A DNA stretch of 64,000 nucleotides from Flammulina velutipes (taxonomy: Eukaryota; Basidiomycota; Agaricomycetes; Agaricales; Physalacriaceae). The translations under genes were made by a program, and so were the position numbers. Below the pieces are notes generated by a model. It saw only the letters and a program-made list of their open reading frames with translations, was not told where the DNA came from and ran no database searches. Of the stretch, positions 46,699-57,238 are shown piece by piece (position 1 is the stretch's first letter; the number at the start of each line of letters is the position of its first letter). The stretch lies in assembly GCA_011800155.1 (NCBI GenBank), contig CM022375.1, forward strand, positions 496,001 to 560,000, in the 5' to 3' direction.

Positions 46699-49072
46699 GA
46701 TGAATTTTCTGAGAACCTAACGAAGCACTGCCAGGAGCGGCGTCTTCAAAGTTCCGTGGGAACTTACTGCCACTCGCTCTGGCATTCTTCTTGAAGGGAG
46801 CATTGGATAGTGGACATTCGTTGGATGTTGCGTCTTCCTGGCTGCCATGGCATCTTGGACTTATAACCGTTTTCTAGGACACTTATATGCGATAGTGATT
46901 CCTTTCGTAGCGACGATCTCGCTTGTCGTCCTGTTGTTTGGCATATGGAGCGCTGCTGGCGGACCTAGAGGACACATAGGGACAAATAAAAGCCAGTCGA
47001 AAGAGCGAACCTGGCTCGTTTGCGGAATTCCGTCTATGTTACAGGAAAAGTGCTCTCACTGCAATCTGTACTTGCGCACTCTTCTGATCGTCCGGTCTTG
47101 TCTGAACAACATCCAGAAAATTCCCGCTGCCATAGCTGTTTGTTGCCCAAAGCCAACTAGTAGTCACTGTTCCTCCCGGGACACTCGTCGTGCTCCAGGC
47201 TTCGAGTTTTGGCATGGGACCGCGTGGGGCCGTGGAGGGATGACCACACGGCGCTGCTGAGCTCGATGTGCGTCTCCGCGAAGATTTTTCCAAGATTTAC
47301 TTACTCATATCACACCTAGTCTTTTTATATGATTCCGTAGCGCTGCAGGAGACACGACCTCGCCTTCCATCGTGACGACGACAACGTACGCGCTCTCCTT
47401 GCTCCAGTCTGTTTCCACCCCTGTTTGTGCAAGACATGCCCGCGCCTCTTGTACCGAATGAGCAATCTTCTTACCTACCAGTATCCGCAATCCTACACTT
47501 GGCTGAATCCCTATTGCCCTAAGAAAATCGACTCCCATTTCGGCCCTTCCGAAGATTCTTCCAAGATTTACATGCTCATATCGCAGCCAGACTTTCTGTC
47601 TGAGTGTGTATCGCTGCAGGACAAACGACATCGACTTTCCTCACAACGACATACGCGCTCTTTTTAGTCCATTCTGCCTCCATCCCTGTTCGTACAAATC
47701 ATGCTCATCCATGCCTTCTTGGACCGAAGGAACAATCTACCCTGCCTGGTCGCTACCAGCATCCACCATCCCATACTTGGCCAAATCCCTACTGCCCGCA
47801 GAAAGCCAATTTTTATCTCGGTACTCCATCCTTCGGAGTGGACGTCGGCGTCACGTCGCGTTCCAAACTACGACTTTCGAACTGATGCTGAAGGAACGAT
47901 TACCCACTACCACGCTCGAAGCAACGGAGGGCCTTGGCCATATTGTCGTCATTCGTGAAGGTTATATCGCCCCATTCCCGACACGACGTACTTCCAGAAG
48001 ACGCATCATCTCCCAACTTGGCTGAGATGGAATTTCCGCGACGGAGGGAAAAGATACACTTAGTCGCAGCCACCCTCCCATCTCTAGAAGGCATGACCGC
48101 CAGGCTTCTGGACCCTGCTGTTGTCCGTACAAAGCGCCACAATTTATGTTCTGCTCATACAAATCCATGTCTAGACGTTTGCTCAGAATACCGAAACACT
48201 CATCCCTTTCATCGACCAAATGTGCACAGAACTGGAGGAGAATGGTCAAACTTTGAACCAGATCTGTTACCCGGAATCGCAACGACCTACGCAAGACGAA
48301 TGCATGCTAGACGCATACAGAACGGTGAGAAGTAGTGTTTGATTAGAGCAAGTACTAATCACTGACAGACATGATGATAGTGGTTAAATGAAAAGATCTA
48401 CTTCTACATCCGATAGACCATGAAGGCGCGCGCCACAGAGCCAGATGTTATCACAGCTTTCGAGAAGCTGAAAAGTGTGTGATTTTCATACTGGAAAACA
48501 GTACATCGTTACAGTCCAATTTAGAACACATCAATCGTTTCGACAAATTCGTCGCCAATGCTGTCCAGTCGGATGACTGGTACTGAGTGAACAGCCAGCG
48601 CCTCTTCTCTGTAAGGCTACTTGTATGTCTATGTAACAATACAATATGATCTAAAGACTGAAATGCCTATGGGAAAAAATGTGAGATTCCTCAACGAGAT
48701 GACCTTGACCCCGTGGTTCCGCTTCCTGGTAGACCCACTTCAGAAAGTGGCAACGCGACGATAAATGATTTTGCCATCCTTTCCATCATCATCCAAACCT
48801 TGTCTGTTTCCAAGCTCGGCGAACCCAACCATCAGTTGGCTGTCCTACAGATGACAGAAATTTTGCAGGCAAATGCTCAAGCGCTGGGTTGTAAACCCAG
48901 TTCGATACGGTCTTCTGCGTCTGCCCGTCCTCTGGGCGAAGATGTCCTGAAAGCTCCGACAACCGAAATGGCTTGTCTGACCCGCGACCATGAAGACACT
49001 CCGTTATTCTGCTGCACGAGTAGTGGACGAGGAACCGTTTCTACAAACGAAGGAGACACCTAGAAAAAAGTG
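46699..49072. other. Relics and a ~270-bp tandem duplication; no intact gene recognised
   Basis: A forward frame at 46,847-47,260 has one membrane-like helix (VIPFVATISLVVLLFGIW). From about 47,290 a ~270-bp unit occurs twice (caagatttac at 47,291 and 47,562; gcgctct at 47,390 and 47,655). On the reverse strand the first unit encodes VGKKIAHSVQEARACLAQTG. Forward blocks near 48,180-48,300 (NTETLIPFIDQMCTELEEN) and 48,435-48,580 look like helical adaptor-domain exons of the kind found at the N-terminus of agaricomycete STAND proteins, but stops break them. Confidence 0.4.
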
Positions 49073-50162
49073 TCAGATCTTAAGAATCCACAGAGTAGAG
49101 CAAAACAAACACACATCATCGAGTGAAGCAAAGAACTCATCCAGAACCCCAAGCCCGGTCTGAACTTTGGCCTTGATAGCGGAAAGGAGTTTTTGGTTAC
49201 TCAGCTCAGGCTCCTCGTCCAGTAGACGAAGGTAACGCCAGTCTCGAGGATCGGCACCCATGAACCGTGCACGATCCTTCCAGACTGGTCTGCTGGGATT
49301 AAGACGGGCGAAGACGACTAGTTTCTGCCTGCTGTGCTCTCCCAGGAAGAGATAACTTGGGCCTCTCAGAGCAAGGATCCGACAGATGGTATAGATGCGA
49401 TCCGGCTCGCTGCTGAGGTATTCCATACATGGGAGAACAATGTCCGGGGATAGAGTAGCGAGGCCAGTCACGAACGCGTCCGCGACACGGTAAAGGCTTT
49501 TCTGGCAAGCAGACGCTGAAACCTTCGTTCCGGTGGAAAAAAGCGAAGATTCGCAAAAGAAGGTATAGTAGATCGTCGGCTGGTCCGTATCACGGCCGGC
49601 ATGGAATGCTGCGGCCAAAACGAGGGAGGCAAATCGACCGAATCTGGACATAAGTAATCCTGAGCGACACATACAAGTCCGCGAGTAACTTGGTGAAGAG
49701 TTCCGGGCTGGGGGCGGAATGGTATCCGTTCACATGACGGGAGTAGGTTTCCTCCAAGACTACGGCATATGCTTCGCTCTGGTTAGGCGCGTCCATCCAC
49801 CCATCAGCAAAGACTTCCAGTGCGACACTTTCCGCGCGACGACGAAGGGCTTGGGAATCATTTGGAGAGCGAATGGTGATGCTTTGAATGTGTATCCACA
49901 CATCACGCAGGACGGACATGGCATCGACTGCCGTGGGTGCGTACGAACCACTCGAGGTTAGATACAAGGTGATAAAGTCGTTGATCGTGAGCAAGCGTTG
50001 GAGTGGCTCAGATTCGAGAGGCTGGTTTCGGCTCGTCGAATGGAGGACAATGTCACTGACGAGCTGTAGCAGCGGAACAGTGCCATGGGTGATGGATACC
50101 CCTCCGGAAAACGGTACCCATCTCCGGTGACGCGCGGGGAGTAGATATGGAGGAAGACTCAA
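49073..50162 (-). CDS. Hypothetical protein, unrecognised
   Basis: Two reverse frames, 50,162-49,590 (MSLPPYLLPARHRRWVPFSG ... RSPNDSQALRRRAESVALEV) and 49,672-49,073 (FASLVLAAAFHAGRDTDQPT ... LGVLDEFFASLDD). They can be joined in phase by a 31-nt gap (gtatgtgtcg...gtccag), which is shorter than other introns here, so a frameshift is an alternative. The joined protein would be ~330 residues, helical. No family recognised. It abuts a DUF3638/DUF3645 relic upstream. Confidence 0.45.
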
Positions 50163-50164
50163 GG

Positions 50165-51340
50165 TTTGGCCCGTTGGCAGCGCAGAATGAGAGCTTGTTC
50201 GCCTCGAACTGGCTGATCACGAGGAGGTCCCCTTTATTGTCTCGGAGAACCCATTGCATGTCCTTGACGAAATGAGTTCCATGGTCTGGTCCTTGGATAG
50301 TGACAGCGAAGTCGTGGGTAACGCGAAATTTCTTGGTAAAGGGGTCATTGCGGGGCAGATGACGATCGAGGATAGGCTTGACGACTACCAGCGGATCGCG
50401 AACACCTTCAGTTTTGGGTCAAAATGACGTTTCGCAATCTGTGGGGCCGCAAGTGCCAAGGTGCTCTCGCTGCTGTCCTACTTCCACCTCATGGCTAATC
50501 TCGCGCTCCTGCTCCTCCTCGACATTACGCGAATATACTGCCTTCCGTCCGAGTTTCTCGAGTCGTTCGACCAGCTCAAAGATGAGCGTCGACCGGGGTT
50601 GTAGATGTGTTGGCACCGTAGAGCTCAGTAAGAGTCAGGAACTGCGGGCATGAAAGTCAGCGCCCTGCCGAGCCTATTGAGGTGCGTGGTGGGCGATGTC
50701 GACACAGTTGTTGATCATTGTCCAGCGTACGATGTCAGCAGCTGAGATAGGGCTGTCCGATGGCAAAGGTCGTGAGTTCCGAATGAGAGTGTTGACATCG
50801 GGTGGGGCAAGGAACGAAAGTGATTGTCCTTTGCCAAGCTGGCGCATCCGATGCATATTGTTTACAATTGATGAGTGATTATGGGGTGGAGGAAATGACT
50901 CTTACCTTGGACTATGCTGTCCTTCGTAACTTTCTATCTAATCGTGACCGCTGCTCACCACTCCCTCACCATCTTCTTGAGATGCGCCCTTCGTGTGCGC
51001 GCATCACCCAGATATACGAGACATGATCCTAGGCGATCACGGTAGACAGACGACTGAAGGAGCTCGATGTCTCCATTCCGGCGTACAACCATGAGCTCGT
51101 CGTTATCGTCAAAATAGATGGCCGCCTGAACTGCTTCGAGATCTTCCCTCTCTGCTAGCCATTGCGTCGCGACATCGTGATTACTCAGATCGAGCATTTG
51201 CGCGCCGACGTCTAGGAAAGCACGGATGTCTGGTTACGCAGCGAGGAGACTGACTAGCTGCTGCGACGACATTGTTCGTCCCGATGTGGTGTTTCGAGTA
51301 CAGGTGTACTCAGCATTTTCTGGACGAAGGAGATAGGTTA
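50165..51340 (-). pseudogene. DUF3638/DUF3645 giant-protein fragment
   Basis: Reverse blocks in order: GRTMSSQQLVSLLAA, then after a stop LDVGAQMLDLSNHDVATQWL and VYLGDARTR (51,180-51,000), MHRMRQLGKGQSLSFLAPPD and NSRPLPSDSPISAADIVRW (50,850-50,720), EEEQEREISHEVEVGQQRE (about 50,500), VKDMQWVLRDNKGDLLVISQ with FEANKL (50,280-50,190). These are characteristic segments near the DUF3645 and later region of the ~3,000-residue fungal protein annotated as a putative ubiquitinyl hydrolase. Most of the protein is absent and at least two stops interrupt. The function of the family is not well established. Confidence 0.7.
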
Positions 51341-53111
51341 AGACGAGTGTATTTTGAGCTGGATTGGTCCACTGGGTCGACCTGCGTGATGGAGGTGAAA
51401 ACAAATGTTGTTGGAAGGAAATGGAATCACATTGTTGGTCGTTGTTTACCCGCTCTTCCTTTGACCTCTACCACGATGAAAAGCGAGCCCACAGTATGTT
51501 TCCCAGCTCCACAAATGCTAATTTCTGACCATGGAATATAGAAGACCTTTGACGACAATCTCCTTCACGAATATACAGATGATGAACGTTGAATCTCAAG
51601 TATCCAGATATCGTGCCACATGACTGTAGCGAGCTGCAAGCAGCTGCCTGGCGACTTCGGGAGAGCTCCACGTTGACTTTGATCGATGTCAAATCTCCAC
51701 CTCTCGACCCAAGAGAATCTCCCAAGTCGATGACGGGCGTGATGCTTGGACCTGGTCCAAGGAATATGCACCAAAACTATCGTCATGGAGAATATGGGTA
51801 TGACAGCGAAGAGAAAGACGGGTCTGATAGAGCCGAGGTGAAAATGGGACATGGGCGGGGAGAGAAACCCAATTGCGACGACGTTAGGTCCTTGGAGCCA
51901 GGCGAAGCTGCAGTCGCACTCTGAACGATGATAATGCCATGCGACCGCCTGCGGACCTTTCCGCGGTATTTGATACTGAATATCTAGCGGCTCCTTAGCA
52001 GTAGATCAAGGTGTGGAATAGAATGAACATACCTTCAAGTCATGGAATCTGTCTGAAGGTCGCCAACAGGAATGCGTTGGCGCAGATGGAGGCAGATGTA
52101 TGCGCGGTAGCGGCCTAGTGGACTGCATCCTGTGCGAGCGTCAGCTTCGCTTCCGTTCCTTTGAACAGCGTACGCACGGGGGTTCCAACATCGACGAGAG
52201 CTATCTTCGTCGCTCGCTTGCGGCTCAGCGCACTTGCGATACCTGACGCTCGGCTCCGTAGACCAATCTGGAATCTCAAGATCCTGCAATGTGACAGTGA
52301 GTGATATAATCCGAGAGCTGGCGAAGGATAGTTTCGTTACCAGATCCAACATGTGTGGCGCAAGTCAATGGGGAAACATATTTGAGAGTAAGTAGGTGAG
52401 TTCAATAGACCACATATATAATACTTAGAAAAAACAAAGGGGAAACATTGTTAGAGAAAATGGACAGGGTAACTTGAACACAGACTGCCTAAACATCTTT
52501 GGACTCGGACTTCCACGGGCACCGTCGTTCCACCGCCCGTCGTTGACTTAGGACTCTTGCGACGAATATCGTCTCCCTCATCCACGGCAGCAGACGCCTC
52601 CAACCCGATACTCCGCTCGAGATCGACATTATCCGTGACAGTGCCGGTAGCTGGCTGCGCAAAATGCAAGCTCTCCGCCGAAGACCGCATCGTCGATCCC
52701 ATTTGAGGAAGGGATGTACGAGTCTATGAATCATCGGGTCTTGCATAACCCGCTGCTATGCGAGCAATAATCAATGTCGGCACAAGTCCCTACACAGGCA
52801 ACCACCAACGTCGACAATTAGGTATGCAAATTGAAAAAACGGTGCATACTGTGATTGAATATGCCAGAGCTTAAGCAAAAATAGACCGCTCATGAAGTTC
52901 CTTGGTGAAGTACTTGGTGTGGACCTAAAGCTCAAGCCCGAACCTGATCATGTAGATGGTAGTGTACAAGACGGAAGACTCGATCAGAATCTCCATCAGT
53001 CCGTGGTAAGCTGAGTACGAAGAGGACCCTGATGACATATGAGCCCAAGTCGCGTGGAAATTCAAAGTTATGTAATCATTTGAGCACAGCAACTTGGACG
53101 CTACATTCATC
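51341..53111. other. Possible further relic, no gene recognised
   Basis: Reverse frames at 51,468-51,852 and 52,035-52,702 contain SKSTTGGGTTVPVEVRVQ and similar text but no domain. They may be upstream parts of the DUF3638 relic or an unrelated decayed gene. Confidence 0.35.
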
Positions 53112-54304
53112 ATGGCCCCAGCAGCATCGTCACTCAAGAAGCGTTCATCGTCGCACATTGATATCTCCATTGACGAGGAGTCATCCAACGCGAAGGATTT
53201 ACGCAAGAAGGTCAAGCGAACATACATTGACCTCACCAATATCGACGACGTGAAGAGAAACAATGTGGCGAAGGTGACAGCAGATCCAAAATCCCTCATC
53301 AAGCCTCTGAATGTGCGTGCAAAAAGACAGTGTCACGTTATTTGGCTCATTGTCTACAGTATAAGGAAACCCCGGCGAACGAGGCGCGACCTGACATGAA
53401 GGCTGTGTCCCAACCAGCTCAGGTAAGTAAACGGACATCGAAATATTCCTTTCCTTGCTAATCAACGCGTCATCACTGAAGATGAAGCTCGTGCGAAAGA
53501 AACAGCTCATGCTAAAGAAGGAGGTTGCGCGGAAGATGGAGGTTGCACAGAAAGAGCTCGAGCAGAAGAAGGAGCTCGCACAGAAGAAGGACGACACACA
53601 GAAGAAGGAGGTCCCGCAGACGAAGGTGGTCGTGCACAATCTGGGTGGCGCAGGAAATCTTTCGAAGTTGGAGACGGAGGTAGCCAAGACGTGGAAAGAC
53701 CTGGTTCATGCTCGTGCAGAGGTTGCAAAGGCCCAAGAAGGCTCTTTGCAAATGGAGGCAAGTGCTTCATTGACAAGTCTATCATTATGGCTAACACTGC
53801 CCCACAGAAAATACATGCCCTGGAGAAACAAGTGGCAAAGTTGGCGAATGATCTCGTCCAAATGCGTGTGACGGGAGAAAAGGCCCAGAAAATTGCTGGG
53901 CTCGAACGTGACGCGGCGAGTGCACTCACCGCGTCGAACCAACAAATTCTGACACACTTTGCAGATTTTGGCTGAGATTGGCGATGATTTGGAGTGCGCC
54001 ATGTGTTACGACATTTTCCGACAGCCCTCTCTGTACGCGACATCATAATTTTGTGGCATAAACTGACCCCGTCTGACACAGATTCACGGATTGTGGCCAT
54101 ATTTTCTGCGCGGGGTGCATAGAGCGGTACTTCGCCCAGAAGGATTTGGCAGCGCCTATAGGACAGCATCACGTTCCTCGAGGATACCCGTGCCCAACCT
54201 GTCAAGTCATATGCCCGAGAGGCTTCAAGCCGCAGCGCGTCTATGCTGTCCAACGGCTTGTCGACACCTGGCATAACTTGATGGGAGATGAGCATAATGA
54301 TTGA
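53112..54304 (+). CDS. RING E3-like protein with SUMO-interacting-like motifs (STUbL-like)
   Basis: Starts MAPAASSLKKRSSS, with two acidic-hydrophobic motifs HIDISIDEE and TYIDLTNIDD that fit SUMO-interacting motifs. A long charged coiled coil follows (MKLVRKKQLMLKKEVARKME ... KIHALEKQVAKLANDLVQMR). At the C-terminus is a full C3HC4 RING: CAMCYDIF, FTDCGHIFCAGCIERYF, YPCPTCQ. Exons join in phase; two introns (53,758-53,807 and 53,916-53,965) use GC instead of GT at the donor. SIMs plus a C-terminal RING is the layout of SUMO-targeted ubiquitin ligases; the role is inferred. The stop is at 54,302-54,304. An ATG 18 bp earlier is also in frame. Confidence 0.7.
53758..53965 (+). other. Two GC-AG introns in the RING gene
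   Basis: gcaagt at 53,758 with cccacag ending 53,807, and gcgagt at 53,916 with tttgcag ending 53,965. Each is 50 nt and phase 0. Without the second, the frame stops before the RING. Confidence 0.5.
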
Positions 54305-54439
54305 TTCTGGGAGAAGGAGGAAAGTATTCAGCATAGGAGCTGCACAGACTACAATATGATCTACGGCGGGTGAAACTCAGGAAATAGATGATTGTTGCAG
54401 ATTTTTTGCGGGGTGATTGCGAGCGCAGCGAGCAAATAA

Positions 54440-55060
54440 TAGGGTAACGCGTGAGGAGCAAATAATTTATGCATTGCACAAACTTGCACAAACATTGCAC
54501 AAACATGCACGAACATGTCTGAACACCATACAAACCCTGTAGGATGCTCCAACAATGTTAAGCACAAATATTAAATGCCCAATCCACAGTTAGATAGCTC
54601 GCTAGTGCTACGGTGACGCGTCAGTAACGGGAAATTCGGGAATAGAGGACTATCCGCAATATCTGAGCAATACAAGTGGCTGGATTTCCTTAGGTATCAC
54701 AATACATGGTTGCTACTAGATCAATGACCGCAATAGCTGAACAGCAACAGAAGCAACAAAAAGATAACTAAATAGTGTCTTGCACGTTGTTATAGAGTTA
54801 CGACGATGGCGACGCGACGCGACGTGAACCGTCATGTGATATTTCGAAGAAGGGTTCGATCATCGGCGACGGCGGCGGTCTGAGATATGTACAAGACGCG
54901 GTACACGATGCGACGGATAGAAACTGTACAAACAGTGCACGGACAGACTGCACGAACGATAATGATGTATTGCACATACATTGCACGGACCAGATTGAGC
55001 ATTGCACGAACATGCACATGCGGTTCGTGCACCATGTTCGTGCAAATAGCTATGCCCGTC
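54440..55060. repeat. Cluster of ttgcacgaac-type decamers
   Basis: ttgcacaaac occurs three times at 54,476-54,506. Variants (gtgcacggac, ctgcacgaac, ttgcacatac, ttgcacggac, ttgcacgaac) recur at 54,930-55,050. Such arrays often mark ends of DNA transposons, but no clean terminal repeats or transposase were found here. Confidence 0.5.
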
Positions 55061-55553
55061 CGGTACAATATTTAGAAAGCTACTAGTTGAAGGTTGGGTT
55101 AGTTGATGTAGGCAGGGGTTGCAGTATAATACGGGGGGTTAGTCCGGATTTCTACGCTTGACCCCCAGAAATTGGTAAGCTCTGGAGCCTGTCATAGGGG
55201 TCCGATCGTGCGTCTCGTTCCTAGAGAGAAACGGGATGGGGCTACAAGAACATCAGTTGTATATACAACGATTAGTCTTGTGTCATGTCTACGATAATCG
55301 GCATGTATGAACGCGTATCCCGTATTTTGAGAGGCATCTCCCTGGGCTCGAATGTTGGAACAGGGGTTTATCTCAAAGGTGGCGCAGGTTAGGAATAGCG
55401 CCACCTCTCCTCCGAAATACTCTGGTACATGACGCCCCGAGGGTCACTCCGGAAGCGACACTGGCCGAGTATTCGGAGTCGTGCCTAACGGCACGAGCGA
55501 GCGCCTGCACGAAGTAAGTGCTGGTCCTTGTGTACCTACCATCATCATCATCA
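55061..55553. other. No gene recognised
   Basis: Non-coding sequence downstream of the CFT1 relic. A (atc)n run lies at about 55,541-55,556. Confidence 0.4.
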
Positions 55554-56815
55554 TCACCAGCCACCGGTAGCCGTCGACCAATCACGTAGAACCAGCGTCC
55601 GCTCCGTCCCTATCTGTCTCATCATCTCAACCTGCCTCGTCGTAGGCAGAAAAGCGAACTGTGACAGCAGGTTACCGTCCAGAGTCCCTTTCGTCAACGG
55701 CTTCAAAACATAGTCATTTTGCACAAGTCTAAACAAATCGTTAGCAGCCTATCCTCCGACCAGTTACAAAAACCCACCGGAAAGCTTTCGGTAGCCGTGT
55801 CATATTCCTCGTCAGCTGCCGTTGAAGGAGCTCCAAACGCTTCGCGGCTGATTCTTGGAGCGGCACCAATCAACATATCGAGCCGTTCGTAGCACCTAAT
55901 ACGCGCAGGACTCAGTGCACGAGAACGGACAGCACGAAACCTACCAAAGAATATCCTCGTTTCCGGTATGACAACATCAGGCGTGCAGCGTGCAATCGTC
56001 GTAGACGCGCGATACTCCGCCTGGCTGAGATGTTCCGTTCGCAGCAGGAAGGACTGCCCATCCCGAGACTCGGGATCTGAATGAAATCGTTAATGTGCCG
56101 ACTGAGGTTGAATTGCAACTGAAGCATTACCTAGAGGGTTGTACTCGTAGAGTCTTATAGCCCCTTCCTCATCGCACGTCACAATACATAGGTCTTCTTG
56201 GCGGAAGAAGAAGTCGACGATGGTGGTGCAATGTGACGGAGGTCCTTGGCTAGCACAGCCAGCTTATACGGGTCTTCCTACAGACAATGAGAGAAAACGG
56301 AAGCAAAAAGAAGTGAACCGAACCTGAAATGCAACGAAACAGACACTCTTCAGAGCACCAACGAGCAACAGGTTGTTGACTGAGCGCATAGACGTGACAT
56401 ATACTCCTACATCGAGGAACGCGACTCCCACGAGGTGCTCATCCGAATCGAAAGCACAGACAAAGATCTACAGTTCATTAGTCTAACGCATGTTCCAAAC
56501 TCAGACCATCCCGTACCTTCTGCCCCATGGATAAAACCAAATACCCCTCGAACCTACACAGTGCAGTGATAGGCCCTTTAGCTTCGTCGCGACACAGTAA
56601 ACGAAGCCTGTATCGCCGTTTAGGTGCATCCACAGCCGACGCATCGGGCACCACTTCCGTCATTTCGAACATGTAGGTCTGCACAACAACAGTCAGCTCA
56701 ACACATTTGCCAACAAGAGGCAACTCACACAACCATTGGTCGCTAGGTACCGTAAAGCACCGTCAGCCCGACGAGACAGTCTCAAGCACTGCCGGCGGCT
56801 AGGTCCTCGCTCTTG
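55554..56815 (-). pseudogene. CFT1/CPSF160 C-terminal fragment
   Basis: Reverse exons: RKSEDLAAGSA (about 56,790), TYMFEMTEVVPDASAVDAPK and PITALCRFEGYLVLSMGQK (56,710-56,520), GVAFLDVGVYVTSMRSVNNL and EDPYKLAVLAKD (56,440-56,240), then DFFFRQEDLCIVTCDEEGAI, and at the end NDYVLKPLTKGTLDGNLLSQ and RQVEMMRQIGTERTLVLRDW, with the natural C-terminus. These match the last propeller and C-terminal domain of the cleavage-and-polyadenylation factor Cft1. A one-base indel near 56,230 shifts the frame, and everything before the GEDLA-like block is missing. The break coincides with the start of the dynactin fragment at 56,813. Confidence 0.85.
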
Positions 56816-57040
56816 CGCTGTTCATGGTATGCAAGTAGATGCAAGTATGCTCCGTTGGTCACATCGGGCGTGACACCATTCCTCTATGTGCAACCACCAC
56901 CGTCGGCAACGTCCTCGTCCATGAGCATGCTTAACATTCCCTCCGGGACCATTGTCGAGGTTCCAGTCGGGGACATCTCAGAACAAAACCAGGCAAATTC
57001 TTTAGTGTCGAGCTCTAGATACCCAACGGCAAGAATCCCC
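56813..57040 (+). repeat. Dynactin 5' fragment, copy B
   Basis: Inverted duplicate of 11,180-11,410. Keeps caaccaccaccgtcggcaac and aacaaaaccaggcaaa but has lost the bases that encode VVRWSGQ. Joined at one side to the CFT1 relic and at the other to sequence downstream of the DUF6532 gene. Confidence 0.8.
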
Positions 57041-57238
57041 ATTGCATCATCTCCGTCGCCGCCATCCATGCTGTCTTTGTCATCGTCATCGGATTCCTCC
57101 TCCTCCGTGTCCGTGTCTCCACTCTTCGCCTTCAGTTCTTCCGCAGCTCGTTCCTTATCCGATTTCTCCATGGTTCGTGAAGATGTGTTCAAGGTGTCGG
57201 GAGCCCCAACAGCGTGTCTACATGGAGATTCTCATAAG

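Noticed and set aside
53199..53687. Reverse frame rich in Cys/Phe/Ser (FFCVSSFFCASSFFCSSSF)
   Set aside because: Antisense of the Lys/Glu coiled coil of the RING gene; composition is explained by complementing AAG/GAG codons.
53507..54334. Long 275-codon reverse frame
   Set aside because: Antisense of the same RING gene; no domain, and the forward exons give a full RING finger.
56884..57192. Acidic reverse frame as C-terminal extension of the DUF6532 protein
   Set aside because: The only good splice joint gives a stop after a few codons; part of the frame runs through the dynactin duplicate.
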